Part shown: piece by piece, positions 1 to 6,741 of the stretch
Numbering within the stretch: position 1 is the first letter of the stretch
Layout of the letters: every line of letters begins with the position of its first letter
NCBI GenBank assembly: GCA_021781255.1
Contig: JAJXXG010000396.1
Location: 1 to 10,620 of the forward strand
Length of the DNA: 10,620 bases
Reading direction: 5' to 3'
Origin: Acidobacteriota bacterium
GTDB taxonomy: Bacteria > Acidobacteriota > Terriglobia > Terriglobales > Acidobacteriaceae
Notes under the pieces: generated by a model
What the model saw: the letters and a program-made list of their open reading frames with translations, nothing else
What the model was told of the DNA's origin: nothing
The model's database searches: none
Position numbers and translations under genes: made by a program

Positions 1-2529
1 GCTCGCGACGGCTATCTCCCGCATCTCACCGGGCAGCAGGTCAAAGTAGTTATCCGATACCTGTGCATCGAGATTTCCAAACGAAAGATAAACGCTGCGC
101 GCCAGAACCGGTGAACTGACGCGGACTCTGAGATTCCCTTTCTCGCCGATGGTGGTGACAATCAGATGCGCGGCCTTGAGGTGGACCTCTTTGACCGGCG
201 CGAGGTAGGCAATGTTGCGCGAGATCTCTTCACTCCCTGCGGATAACTCGGCAACGATAAAGACGCGCGACGTATCTGCAGCTCCTGATTCCGCGAGCTT
301 TTCCAGCGGCCAATCCAGATAAACCTTGCTGGCGAGCGCCTCAATAGTGACCTCATGCTTGTCTTCGAGCAGCACCTTGCCGTCGAAATCCATAAGCCGG
401 ACGCGCACCGTAGCAGGCTGCGCGGTTGTCTTATCGGAAACTACATAGACGCGGAGCGATCCGTCCTCAACATGCGGCGAAACGAGGATGGGAGCGTAAA
501 AGCGGCGCGCATAGTATTGGAGCGCCTTCCAGCGGCCGTCATAGTCGATACTGGACCACGAGGCGACGGGCCAGCAGTCGTTCAACTGCCAGAAGATTGA
601 ACCCATGGTTTCAGGTCGGCTGCGGCGGAAGTACTCTGCGCCAATCTTGATGCCTTCAGCCTGCAGGACCTGGCTGACGTAGAGGAAACTCGCGAAGTCC
701 TTCGGCTCGGGATAGTCGCGGAGCAGATAGTCGTGAATGATGGAGTTGCCTTCATTGTTCTTCTGGTGCGCGAGCATGACCGGCGTGAAGATGCTGGTGC
801 GGTCCTCAGGCAGGGTGAAGGTCTCAATGGTGCGCATCTCAGGGAAGGACTGGAATCCATACTCGGTGACAAAGCGGGCGTGGCGCGTCTCGTAAGTTGA
901 GAATGGAACACGTCCGTGCCACACATCCCAGATGTGCTCATCGCCGCTGTGGAAGCGGCTGTTTAGCTCTTCATAGTCCGCGCTGGGTGAGCTGGGCCAG
1001 TAGGGAATCTCCGGCTCAAGCCGTGCGACAACGCGAGGCAGGATGCCGCTGAACTCAGTGAGATAGTCCTGCCACATCTGGTAGCGCACATCGGCGGGCA
1101 ATGCTGGGCGAGGCGCCCACCCCATGGCGATCTCGGTTTCGTTGTTGCCGCACCAGAGGACGATACTGGGATGATTGCGCAGACGGCGCACCTGGTCCTC
1201 TGCTTCGGCCTCGATGTTTTGCTTGAAAGCGTAGGTGCCGGGCTGCCAGTCATTGCCGAACATAAAATCCTGCCAGACCATAATGCCAAGTTCGTCGCAG
1301 ATCTGATAGAACTCATCGGTCTCATAGTAGCCGCCGCCCCAGTGGCGAATCATGTTCATGTTGGCGTCGCGCGCGGATTGGAGAATGCGCCGATAGTCGG
1401 CCGTGGTGACGCGGTTGGGAAAGCTGTCAAAGGGGATGACGTCCGCGCCTTTGGCGAAGACCGGAATGCCGTTGACAATGAACTCGAATGAGCGGCCCCA
1501 CTGATCCAACTGACGGCGCAGGACGATGGAACGCAGGCCGGTCTTTACGCTGCGCTGATCGCTGATTGCAGAACCTGCGCCGATGCGCGCGGTGAATTCG
1601 TAGAGCGGCTGGTCGCCGTAGCCGGCAGGGTACCAGAGACGCGGCTGGCGAATCTCGATGGGAAAGTCGAAGACATTCAGCCCGGTGTGCAGAGCAACGG
1701 TGCGCGTGATTGTCACGGGCTTCCCACCGTCGGTGTACTGCACGGCCATGCTGGCAGGGCCATCGCCTGAGGCTTCAATCTCAACCTCGGCGTCGGCGTG
1801 CGCTACTTCCCTGCTGACATCGCGCTGGTGAATGGCGAAATCCGCAATGCGAGCCTTGTCCCAGGCTTCAATGCGCACGGGACGCCAGATGCCGCTGGTG
1901 ACAAAGCGCGGACCCCAGTCCCATCCATACTCATAGGCGGCTTTGCGGATATAGGTCTTGGCATCGACCTTCGTCCGGGACTGCCAGGGATCCGTTGCGG
2001 CCACGGCTTCAGCAGCCTTAATCGGCGACGGAAAGACCACGCGAAGAAGGTTGCTGCCGACATGCAGATGCTGCTTGGCCGGCAGACGCCAGACGCGAAA
2101 CATGTTGTCTGCGTCCAGCACTTGCGTGCCGTTGACATACACCTGCGCTGCAGCATCGAGCCCGTCGAAGACGAGATCCACATTGGCACAAGCCATCAGC
2201 GACGGAGTGACGTCAAAGGTTACGCGATACTCCCAGCTCTGGTTCTCGATCCACTGCAGGCGAGATTCGTTGTCACGATAGAAGGGGTCGGGGATCCTTT
2301 TGTTGGCGATCAAATCGAGGTGAATATCGCCGGGAACGGTGGCGGACTGCCAGCCCGCTTCTGCGTCCTGGGGAGTGGCAAGTATCTGTCGGAACTGCCA
2401 GCCGCGATCGAGTTGCAAGGATGCGTTCTGCGCACGCGCGCATTGTTCCAGCGTTGTACCAGTTACGATGCAGATTACGGTCGCGGCCAGGAAGCCGCAC
2501 GCCTTATGCCAGACCCTTGCTAAACGCAT
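1..2529 (-). CDS. Secreted beta-mannosidase, glycoside hydrolase family 2 (C-terminus beyond window)
   Basis: Hydrolyses terminal beta-linked mannose from manno-oligosaccharides or glycans, probably in the periplasm. The frame is open for 843 codons and runs off the left edge. Residues 1-34 look like a Sec signal peptide (basic start, hydrophobic core, likely cleavage after CARA). The sugar-binding domain follows (about 40-215), with VPGDIHLDL and the beta-mannosidase hallmark YEYGWDWGPRF; then an Ig-like domain (about 220-335), a TIM barrel (about 340-690) and the start of C-terminal beta domains. The likely acid/base is Glu464 in LWCGNNE and the likely nucleophile is Glu556 in VTEYGFQS, the usual GH2 spacing. 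The ATG at 2529 has a strong Shine-Dalgarno five bases away. A glycosyltransferase gene ends 89 bases upstream on the same strand, so an operon is possible. The hallmark motifs make beta-mannosidase much more likely than beta-galactosidase or beta-glucuronidase. Confidence 0.95.
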   Translation of the reverse strand, partial: MRLARVWHKACGFLAATVICIVTGTTLEQCARAQNASLQLDRGWQFRQILATPQDAEAGWQSATVPGDIHLDLIANKRIPDPFYRDNESRLQWIENQSWEYRVTFDVTPSLMACANVDLVFDGLDAAAQVYVNGTQVLDADNMFRVWRLPAKQHLHVGSNLLRVVFPSPIKAAEAVAATDPWQSRTKVDAKTYIRKAAYEYGWDWGPRFVTSGIWRPVRIEAWDKARIADFAIHQRDVSREVAHADAEVEIEASGDGPASMAVQYTDGGKPVTITRTVALHTGLNVFDFPIEIRQPRLWYPAGYGDQPLYEFTARIGAGSAISDQRSVKTGLRSIVLRRQLDQWGRSFEFIVNGIPVFAKGADVIPFDSFPNRVTTADYRRILQSARDANMNMIRHWGGGYYETDEFYQICDELGIMVWQDFMFGNDWQPGTYAFKQNIEAEAEDQVRRLRNHPSIVLWCGNNETEIAMGWAPRPALPADVRYQMWQDYLTEFSGILPRVVARLEPEIPYWPSSPSADYEELNSRFHSGDEHIWDVWHGRVPFSTYETRHARFVTEYGFQSFPEMRTIETFTLPEDRTSIFTPVMLAHQKNNEGNSIIHDYLLRDYPEPKDFASFLYVSQVLQAEGIKIGAEYFRRSRPETMGSIFWQLNDCWPVASWSSIDYDGRWKALQYYARRFYAPILVSPHVEDGSLRVYVVSDKTTAQPATVRVRLMDFDGKVLLEDKHEVTIEALASKVYLDWPLEKLAESGAADTSRVFIVAELSAGSEEISRNIAYLAPVKEVHLKAAHLIVTTIGEKGNLRVRVSSPVLARSVYLSFGNLDAQVSDNYFDLLPGEMREIAVAS

Positions 2530-2534
2530 TCCGA

Positions 2535-2541
2535 CTCCTCC
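2535..2541 (-). promoter_or_regulatory. Ribosome binding site of the beta-mannosidase gene
   Basis: On the minus strand this reads GGAGGAG, five bases before the ATG at 2529. It is a near-consensus Shine-Dalgarno sequence and fixes the start, placing the signal peptide at the N-terminus. Confidence 0.8.
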
Positions 2542-2561
2542 GGGATATCTCATTCAGGCCC

Positions 2562-2590
2562 TTTTCGCCGCTGGTAGCGGGCCGCGAAAA
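2562..2590. repeat. Interrupted inverted repeat in the glycosyltransferase-mannosidase gap
   Basis: The inner arms CCGCT (2568-2572) and AGCGG (2576-2580) enclose a three-base loop. The outer arms TTTTCG (2562-2567) and CGAAAA (2585-2590) also pair, with a four-base bulge at 2581-2584. The hairpin sits in the 89-base gap between the glycosyltransferase stop and the mannosidase start. No T-run follows on the minus strand, so it does not look like a classic terminator. It could be an RNA-stabilising or processing hairpin or an operator, or chance. Confidence 0.35.
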
Positions 2591-2618
2591 ATACGCTGAT
2601 AAGGTTACCATGCGAAGC

Positions 2619-3737
2619 TCAGAGGCTGTTGGCAGAGCGACGTTCGAGCAGGGACCGATAGAAGGCCTCCCACTCATCGGTGCGTGTCGCGAAGCTGAAG
2701 TGCGCGGCAATGCGCTGCCTGGCAGCATTGCCTTGTGCCTGACGCTGTTGCGGTGTGAGACCCATCAAGGCAAGCATGGCCTCGGCAAGCGCCGCAGGAT
2801 CCTTTGCCGGAACCATCACACCCGCATCGCCGATGAGTTCCTGCACGCCGCCGACGTTTGTGGCGACAACCGGTTTCTCCATCGCCATGGCTTCACCGAC
2901 GACAAGCGGCATGCCCTCCCACGCGGAGCTTAGGACGAAGGCGTCGGCCGCATCGAGCAGCGCGGGCATATCGCGGCGCAGCCCGAGGATGCGGATGCGG
3001 TCCAACGTACCGTGGGGTGCCGAACCCGCGAAATACTCGGTCCTGCCGGATCTACTGCTTTCGCCCACCAACCAGAGTTGTGTCCGCGGATAAGCGGGCC
3101 ACACCTTCGCAAATGCATGCATCAGGTTCGGGAAGTCTTTTGCAGGAACGATGCGGCCCGCCGCGAGCCAGATAAAGTCCTCTCCCGCGCCCAGAGTGTT
3201 GCGCGTGGCCATGCGACGGGCAGGGTCGGGTGTGAATTCAGCAACGTCAATGGCGTTGGTGACGACCGTGCATTTGTACTGCGGTACGGCTTTGATGTGG
3301 ATGTAGCGCTCTGCCGCGGCCCGGCTGACAGCGGTGGTGTGCATGCTGAGTCGATCGGTTAGTCGATAGGCCCAGGTGCGCAGCGGGCCGCCTTCGTAGA
3401 CGTTGTGAATGGTCGAAAGAACAGCGGGTGCTGCGCCACAAAGACGCAGCGTGCGCGCCATCATATTGGCCGGAAAGGTGTGGCTATGCAGCAGGTCAGG
3501 ACAGAAATTGCGAAGGACGCGGCGTGCGCGCAGCAGGCCCAGCAAGAGGCTTAGAGCCGACATGCGCGTATTGAGGTAGTGGACTTCAAGTGGGGTCGGC
3601 CACTCTTCCTTCTGTCGTTCCCGGAGAATCAGCAGGACCACGGCGTGACCGCGCGCAGTCATCCGCTGAGCCAATGCTACAGTTTGCTTCTCAGCTCCAC
3701 CCATGCCGAGCGAAGTGAGCAGGTACGCGATTCGCAT
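2619..3737 (-). CDS. Glycosyltransferase family 4 (GT-B fold)
   Basis: Transfers a sugar from a nucleotide-sugar donor to a glycan or lipid-linked acceptor on the cytoplasmic side; donor and acceptor cannot be read from sequence. The 372 residues have the two-domain GT-B layout. The N-terminal acceptor domain begins with LLTSLGMGGAEKQ (glycine-rich loop, about residues 6-18). The C-terminal donor domain begins near residue 188 with LAAGRIVPAKDF, where Arg195 and Lys200 fit the phosphate-binding pair. It contains the EX7E motif EGMPLVVGE (Glu274 and Glu282) followed by KPVVATNVGGVQELI. Length and motifs are normal for GT4 enzymes of capsule, exopolysaccharide or O-antigen synthesis. The ATG at 3737 has only a weak Shine-Dalgarno (GGGCGAG). 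There are no membrane segments. The beta-mannosidase lies directly downstream on the same strand; no other polysaccharide gene is in view, so the pathway is unknown. Confidence 0.93.
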   Translation of the reverse strand: MRIAYLLTSLGMGGAEKQTVALAQRMTARGHAVVLLILRERQKEEWPTPLEVHYLNTRMSALSLLLGLLRARRVLRNFCPDLLHSHTFPANMMARTLRLCGAAPAVLSTIHNVYEGGPLRTWAYRLTDRLSMHTTAVSRAAAERYIHIKAVPQYKCTVVTNAIDVAEFTPDPARRMATRNTLGAGEDFIWLAAGRIVPAKDFPNLMHAFAKVWPAYPRTQLWLVGESSRSGRTEYFAGSAPHGTLDRIRILGLRRDMPALLDAADAFVLSSAWEGMPLVVGEAMAMEKPVVATNVGGVQELIGDAGVMVPAKDPAALAEAMLALMGLTPQQRQAQGNAARQRIAAHFSFATRTDEWEAFYRSLLERRSANSL

Positions 3738-3773
3738 TCTCGCCCGTAATCCGTTTGGGGCCGCTGTGGATTG

Positions 3774-3779
3774 ATGATA
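3774..3779 (-). promoter_or_regulatory. Possible -10 element for the glycosyltransferase gene
   Basis: The minus strand reads TATCAT, five of six matches to the sigma-70 -10 consensus, 36 bases before the ATG at 3737. No good -35 hexamer lies at the usual 16-18 base spacing, so this is only a candidate. Confidence 0.25.
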
Positions 3780-3912
3780 ACGCGCGTCGTCAGTTCCCCG
3801 CCCTCAAGCAAAGACCGGACGGTGCAGATTGGAGTCCAACGGCCTGCAAAACTCTGCCGGGATCTGAGGCTGGAGCAGTCGCAACCGGGCGGTCTACGCC
3901 CACAAAATCAAC

Positions 3913-3925
3913 CAGGCTGAGCCTG
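3913..3925. repeat. Perfect 13-base palindrome
   Basis: CAGGCTGAGCCTG is symmetric about a central G, with six pairs on each side. It lies mid-way in the divergent intergenic region, so a regulator binding site is conceivable. A single copy of this length can arise by chance in GC-rich DNA. Confidence 0.25.
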
Positions 3926-4042
3926 CGTCGTTCGCGGAAAGGACGCCACGAGAGCGCGGGCCTGGGAATTGGGAAGATACCGGGAGGATAGAGGGCGAAA
4001 GATAACTTTCGATTTCTGGATGGAATTCTGATCCGCAGGTGG

Positions 4043-4048
4043 CATAAT
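4043..4048 (+). promoter_or_regulatory. Possible -10 element for the zinc-ribbon gene
   Basis: CATAAT matches five of six bases of TATAAT and lies 27 bases before the ATG at 4076, which would leave a leader of about 20 bases. The best -35 at suitable spacing (TGGAAT, 4021-4026) is poor. A clear Shine-Dalgarno, GAGGAG at 4066-4071, stands four bases before the ATG. Confidence 0.35.
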
Positions 4049-4075
4049 GTCTGTACCATCACCACGAGGAGACCC

Positions 4076-4417
4076 ATGGCCGGAGATATTCAACTTACTT
4101 GCAGCGATTGCGGACAGGACTTTACTTTCACCGCTGCCGATCAAGCGTTTTTTCAGGAACGCGGTTATTCGACCCCCAAGCGTTGCAAGCCTTGCCGTAT
4201 GGCAAAGAAAAGTGATCAAGGGGGGGGGGGCTCCGGCTATCGTTCGGCTCCGGCACAGGGAACGCCGGTGATCTGCTCGGGCTGCGGCCAGCCGACCACG
4301 GTGCCCTTTGAGCCACGTGGCGACCGGCCGGTCTTCTGCCGGGACTGCTATCAGGCGCGCAAAGGCAGTGGCGCAGGCGGTGGCGGCGGAAGCTCACGCG
4401 GTCGCGGACGCTACTAA
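4076..4417 (+). CDS. Double zinc-ribbon protein with glycine/arginine-rich tail
   Basis: Probably a small cytoplasmic nucleic-acid- or protein-binding factor; the exact role is unknown. Its 113 residues hold two Cys4 ribbons. The first has Cys9/Cys12 and Cys37/Cys40 (CSDC, CKPC), with the FTFTAADQAFF and PKRCKPCR sequences typical of a widespread bacterial zinc-ribbon family. The second has Cys67/Cys70 and Cys88/Cys91, an exact CxxC-x17-CxxC spacing, which is a named motif family. A Gly/Ser linker (about 49-53) separates them. The tail (about 97-113) is rich in Gly, Ser and Arg and ends RGRGRY, like RNA-binding RGG tails. The start is supported by GAGGAG four bases upstream. The linker is encoded by a run of 11 G, so the reading frame depends on that run's length. 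The gene stands alone: the upstream neighbour is divergent, and a terminator follows 96 bases after the stop. Confidence 0.88.
   Translation: MAGDIQLTCSDCGQDFTFTAADQAFFQERGYSTPKRCKPCRMAKKSDQGGGGSGYRSAPAQGTPVICSGCGQPTTVPFEPRGDRPVFCRDCYQARKGSGAGGGGGSSRGRGRY
4220..4230 (+). repeat. Poly-G tract (11 G) inside the zinc-ribbon gene
   Basis: Eleven consecutive G encode the Gly linker (codons 49-52) between the two zinc ribbons. Loss of one G would end translation at the TGA at 4269-4271; gain of one G would end it at the TGA at 4309-4311. Either change removes the second ribbon and the Arg/Gly tail. Such homopolymers are known sites of slippage and also of sequencing error. Confidence 0.9.
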
Positions 4418-4512
4418 GCTGCAACGCATCCTTCGCAATTACTGAAGACAGCCTGCCGGGTTGAACGGGACAGGTGTATCCAGCCGCAACGCGGAGATTT
4501 TCGGAACCAACA

Positions 4513-4549
4513 GGGGCAGCCCGCATTTGCGCGGCTGCCTCGGTTTTTT
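4513..4549 (+). terminator. Rho-independent terminator after the zinc-ribbon gene
   Basis: The stem pairs GGCAGCC (4515-4521) with GGCTGCC (4533-4539) and CGC (4522-4524) with GCG (4529-4531). There is one bulged C at 4532, an ATTT loop, and two further outer pairs (4513-4514 with 4540-4541). Six T follow at 4544-4549. It lies between convergent genes. Read on the minus strand it lacks a clear T-run, so it mainly serves the plus-strand gene. Confidence 0.75.
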
Positions 4550-4614
4550 GTGCCGAGCAGGGGCCTGTAATCCGCAGCGATGGAACCGAACGGCTGTGGC
4601 GCCGCTCATCGGAC

Positions 4615-6552
4615 CTACCGGCGCTTCTTCACCGGCTTGGGCACGGGCTTCCTTGCCGCAGGCCTGGCAGGCTTTGCATGCTTCACCGGCTGGTGTGCAG
4701 CCTTCTTTTTAGCTGGCACCGGCCTGACCGCGACTTTCGCGGCCGGTTTGCTCCTGGCCGCAACTTTGGGCGATTTAGCGGCTGTTTTGGCGGATTTGGC
4801 GGCCGTCGTGGGCGCAGACTTCACGGGAGCCTTCAGTGGAGCCTTCTGCGGAGCAGGCCGGGGCGCTGTGAGCTTGGCAGGGACGGGCACTTTGGCCGCC
4901 TGGGCCGGCTTGGACGCCGTCTTTTTCTCCGCCATTTTTGGAACTGGCGGCGCTGGCTTGGCCGAGGCAGATTTCGCCGAGTCGGCATTGGATGGCTTCG
5001 AGGTGGATTTCGCCTTGGCGCCTTTGCGGGCAGGCGGCAGAGTCTCTTCCTCTGCCTCCTCCAACTCCTCACCTTCCTCGTCGGCCAACAGATCCGGGTC
5101 GGCCCCGTCTTTTGTCAGACCAAGATCGATCTCCTCATCGTCGCCGCCGATGTCGTCCAGATCCTCGTCGTCAAGTTCATCGCCGGCCTCATCTTCGTCC
5201 TCATAGGAACGCTCTTTGACCTTGGGTTCTGCGCCTCGCTTTACGCGGCTGCGCTTGATGGTGACCTGGGGCGGAGGAGCGGGCGGCGAATGGGGCTCAA
5301 GAAAAGCGCGGGTCTCTTCGGGGGTAGTCAGGCGGCCATCGATCAGTTCCAGGAAGATCTGCTGCACGATCATCGGATACGCCGGCAGATCGGGCGTGAT
5401 CCGCATCTCCTGCATCAGGGCGTGCGGGATCCGTTGACGCGCCTCGGGCCAGACCTTCAAAAACTGCTCGTAGCGCTCCTTGATGGCCGCATCCTTGGTT
5501 GTAAAGCCAAGCCAGAGAACGGCCTCCGGTGCATAGGGTGTGAAATGCCGGTAACTGACCGAGGGGGTCCGACTGTCCTTGGCCAATAGCACCTTGGCGA
5601 AGGCCGCCGCGATGCTGTCAAGGCTGTTCCATTCCGCCACAAACCCCGGGCGCAGCATCAGCTTCTTCAGCGCGTTCAGATCCTTTGGAGCGAGCTTAGC
5701 CGTGAGCAATTGCATTTGTGCGGCGGACATGTCAGGATGCACGCCCTGCATCAGCAATTCGACGGCGAGGTCATGGAGCGCCTTAAGCCTCCCCTCGTCG
5801 GCTTTCGCAACTGTCCAGGCCGGAAAGAGCACCTTCATCCAGCCCTCTTCTTCAAAGGCGCGCAGGACTTTAAGGCCTTCGTCCTCATGGCCGATCTGCT
5901 CCAGTTCCTGGCTTCGGGCGGCGTCGGAAAGATTCTGGATGACATTCTCTTCCCTGGCATTGTCGTAGCGTGCCTGGGTCCTGGGGTCGAGATCCCATCC
6001 AAGCCGGGCGCGGTAGCGGGTGGCACGAATCAGCAAGGCAGGCTGATCGAGAAAACCATAATTGGAAACCAGGCGTAGGCTGCGCGCTTCAATATCGGCG
6101 GCGCCGTTGAGTGGATCCATCAGGAGCCCGAAAGATCCCTCATTCAGCGAGATCGCCATTGCGTTGACGGTAAAGTCGCGTCGGCGCAGATCCTCCTGAA
6201 TCGACGCGGCATGGAAGACCGGCTTGCCCGGTTTGGGAAACTCGCGGCGGTGGGTGCTGACGACATCAACGCGGACTGTGCCCGGAAAGCACAGATACAG
6301 GGAACGTGCCTCGCCGTCTTCGCCCCATACTTTTGCGCCCAGCTTCTCGAGGGGCTTCCTGAGCTTGATTGCATTGCCCTGGACAGCGACTTCAATATCG
6401 CGCACGGCGTGGCCGCTGGTAAGGTCGCGCACCGCATCCCCGGTAAGGAAGAGCAGCATTCCAGCGTCCCTGGCCGCATCTCTCAGATGGTGCAGCGCGC
6501 TCTGCTGGTCGGCAGAAAGGCGATTTTGGAGAAGGTAGATATAGTCAGGCAT
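4615..6552 (-). CDS. CCA-adding enzyme/poly(A) polymerase-like nucleotidyltransferase with acidic and Lys/Ala/Pro-rich tail
   Basis: Related to class II tRNA nucleotidyltransferases and poly(A) polymerases, which add nucleotides to RNA 3' ends. I start it at the ATG at 6552 (MPDYIYLLQNRL, with CAGGGA upstream); the frame stays open to 6663, but that extension looks non-coding. Residues 1-245 match the head and neck: TGDAVRDL (37-44), RDIEVAV (51-57), RRRDFTVNAMA (123-133), LLMDPLNGAADIE (143-155) and LIRATRYRARLG (174-185). The usual GGxVRD is GDAVRD here, and the usual DxD is D52-x-E54. No HD phosphohydrolase motif is seen. Residues 246-430 form a helical body. Residues 450-503 are strongly acidic, and 504-645 are a Lys/Ala/Pro repeat-like tail ending KKRR, reminiscent of histone H1 or AlgP. 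Length is 645 residues, against roughly 400-480 for common family members. The fold assignment is firm; activity is uncertain because of the altered motifs. Confidence 0.85.
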   Translation of the reverse strand: MPDYIYLLQNRLSADQQSALHHLRDAARDAGMLLFLTGDAVRDLTSGHAVRDIEVAVQGNAIKLRKPLEKLGAKVWGEDGEARSLYLCFPGTVRVDVVSTHRREFPKPGKPVFHAASIQEDLRRRDFTVNAMAISLNEGSFGLLMDPLNGAADIEARSLRLVSNYGFLDQPALLIRATRYRARLGWDLDPRTQARYDNAREENVIQNLSDAARSQELEQIGHEDEGLKVLRAFEEEGWMKVLFPAWTVAKADEGRLKALHDLAVELLMQGVHPDMSAAQMQLLTAKLAPKDLNALKKLMLRPGFVAEWNSLDSIAAAFAKVLLAKDSRTPSVSYRHFTPYAPEAVLWLGFTTKDAAIKERYEQFLKVWPEARQRIPHALMQEMRITPDLPAYPMIVQQIFLELIDGRLTTPEETRAFLEPHSPPAPPPQVTIKRSRVKRGAEPKVKERSYEDEDEAGDELDDEDLDDIGGDDEEIDLGLTKDGADPDLLADEEGEELEEAEEETLPPARKGAKAKSTSKPSNADSAKSASAKPAPPVPKMAEKKTASKPAQAAKVPVPAKLTAPRPAPQKAPLKAPVKSAPTTAAKSAKTAAKSPKVAARSKPAAKVAVRPVPAKKKAAHQPVKHAKPARPAARKPVPKPVKKRR

Positions 6553-6610
6553 TCGGTTCCCTGCTTCCGTTGCGTCTGCCTGCGCCAAGTGGCTGATGTA
6601 GATACACTTA

Positions 6611-6620
6611 ATGCACAAGC
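6611..6620 (+). repeat. Direct repeat copy 1 (ATGCACAAGC)
   Basis: Identical to 6678-6687. Over 14 bases (ATGCACAAGC plus GGTG here, TGTG in copy 2) the two copies differ at one position. The start-to-start distance is 67 bases, inside the divergent intergenic region. It may be a regulator site. Confidence 0.4.
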
Positions 6621-6677
6621 GGTGAATGGTTGCAAACCAACACATTAACACAACCACGCGCACTTGACCAGAGCAGG

Positions 6678-6693
6678 ATGCACAAGCTGTGCA
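6678..6693 (+). repeat. Direct repeat copy 2 overlapping a perfect inverted repeat
   Basis: The second ATGCACAAGC copy (6678-6687) overlaps an inverted repeat, TGCACA (6679-6684), spacer AGC, TGTGCA (6688-6693). The two six-base arms match perfectly, an arrangement typical of a dimeric repressor half-site pair. No T-run follows directly, so it is less likely to be a terminator. Confidence 0.4.
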
Positions 6694-6741
6694 GCGTTTT
6701 GCTCGCGCTGGCTACGCCATCCCATGCGACAATCCAAGGCG

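Larger units (their letters stand above)
3738..4075. other. Divergent intergenic region without a convincing gene
   Basis: These 338 bases lie between two divergent starts: the glycosyltransferase (minus) and the zinc-ribbon gene (plus). Short open frames occur on both strands, but their translations are Arg/Pro/Ser-rich with no motif I recognise. The region should hold both promoters. It also contains a perfect 13-base palindrome at 3913-3925 and an AG-rich run around 3970-4005. I see no RNA gene or riboswitch that I can name. Confidence 0.6.
6553..6741. other. Divergent promoter region with repeated 10-mer
   Basis: This gap separates the minus-strand nucleotidyltransferase start from the plus-strand DUF-type gene. 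It should hold both promoters, but I find no convincing -35/-10 pair on either strand. TTGACC at 6664-6669 resembles a -35 but has no good -10 at 16-18 bases. ATGCACAAGC occurs twice (6611-6620, 6678-6687). Confidence 0.5.

Noticed and set aside
1798..2523. A 241-codon open frame on the plus strand opposite the beta-mannosidase gene
   Set aside because: It lies wholly antisense to a gene with clear GH2 motifs, and its translation has no recognisable domain. Long antisense open frames are common in GC-rich DNA.
2562..2590. Hairpin read as a terminator between glycosyltransferase and mannosidase
   Set aside because: No T-run follows the stem on the minus strand and the stem is interrupted by a four-base bulge; kept only as an inverted repeat.
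3790..4077. A 95-codon minus-strand frame in the divergent intergenic region
   Set aside because: No recognisable motif, Arg/Pro/Ser-rich composition, and it would overlap the promoter and ribosome site of the zinc-ribbon gene.
4474..5589. A 371-codon plus-strand open frame (and a 208-codon one at 4580-5206) opposite the nucleotidyltransferase tail
   Set aside because: The translations are low-complexity mirror images of the Lys/Ala/Pro and Asp/Glu repeats on the other strand (Gly/Arg/Phe or Ser/Ala-rich).
6553..6663. N-terminal extension of the nucleotidyltransferase to an upstream ATG at 6663
   Set aside because: The extra 37 residues do not resemble the family, whose N-terminus fits MPDYIYLLQNRL; the ATG at 6552 has a plausible ribosome site.
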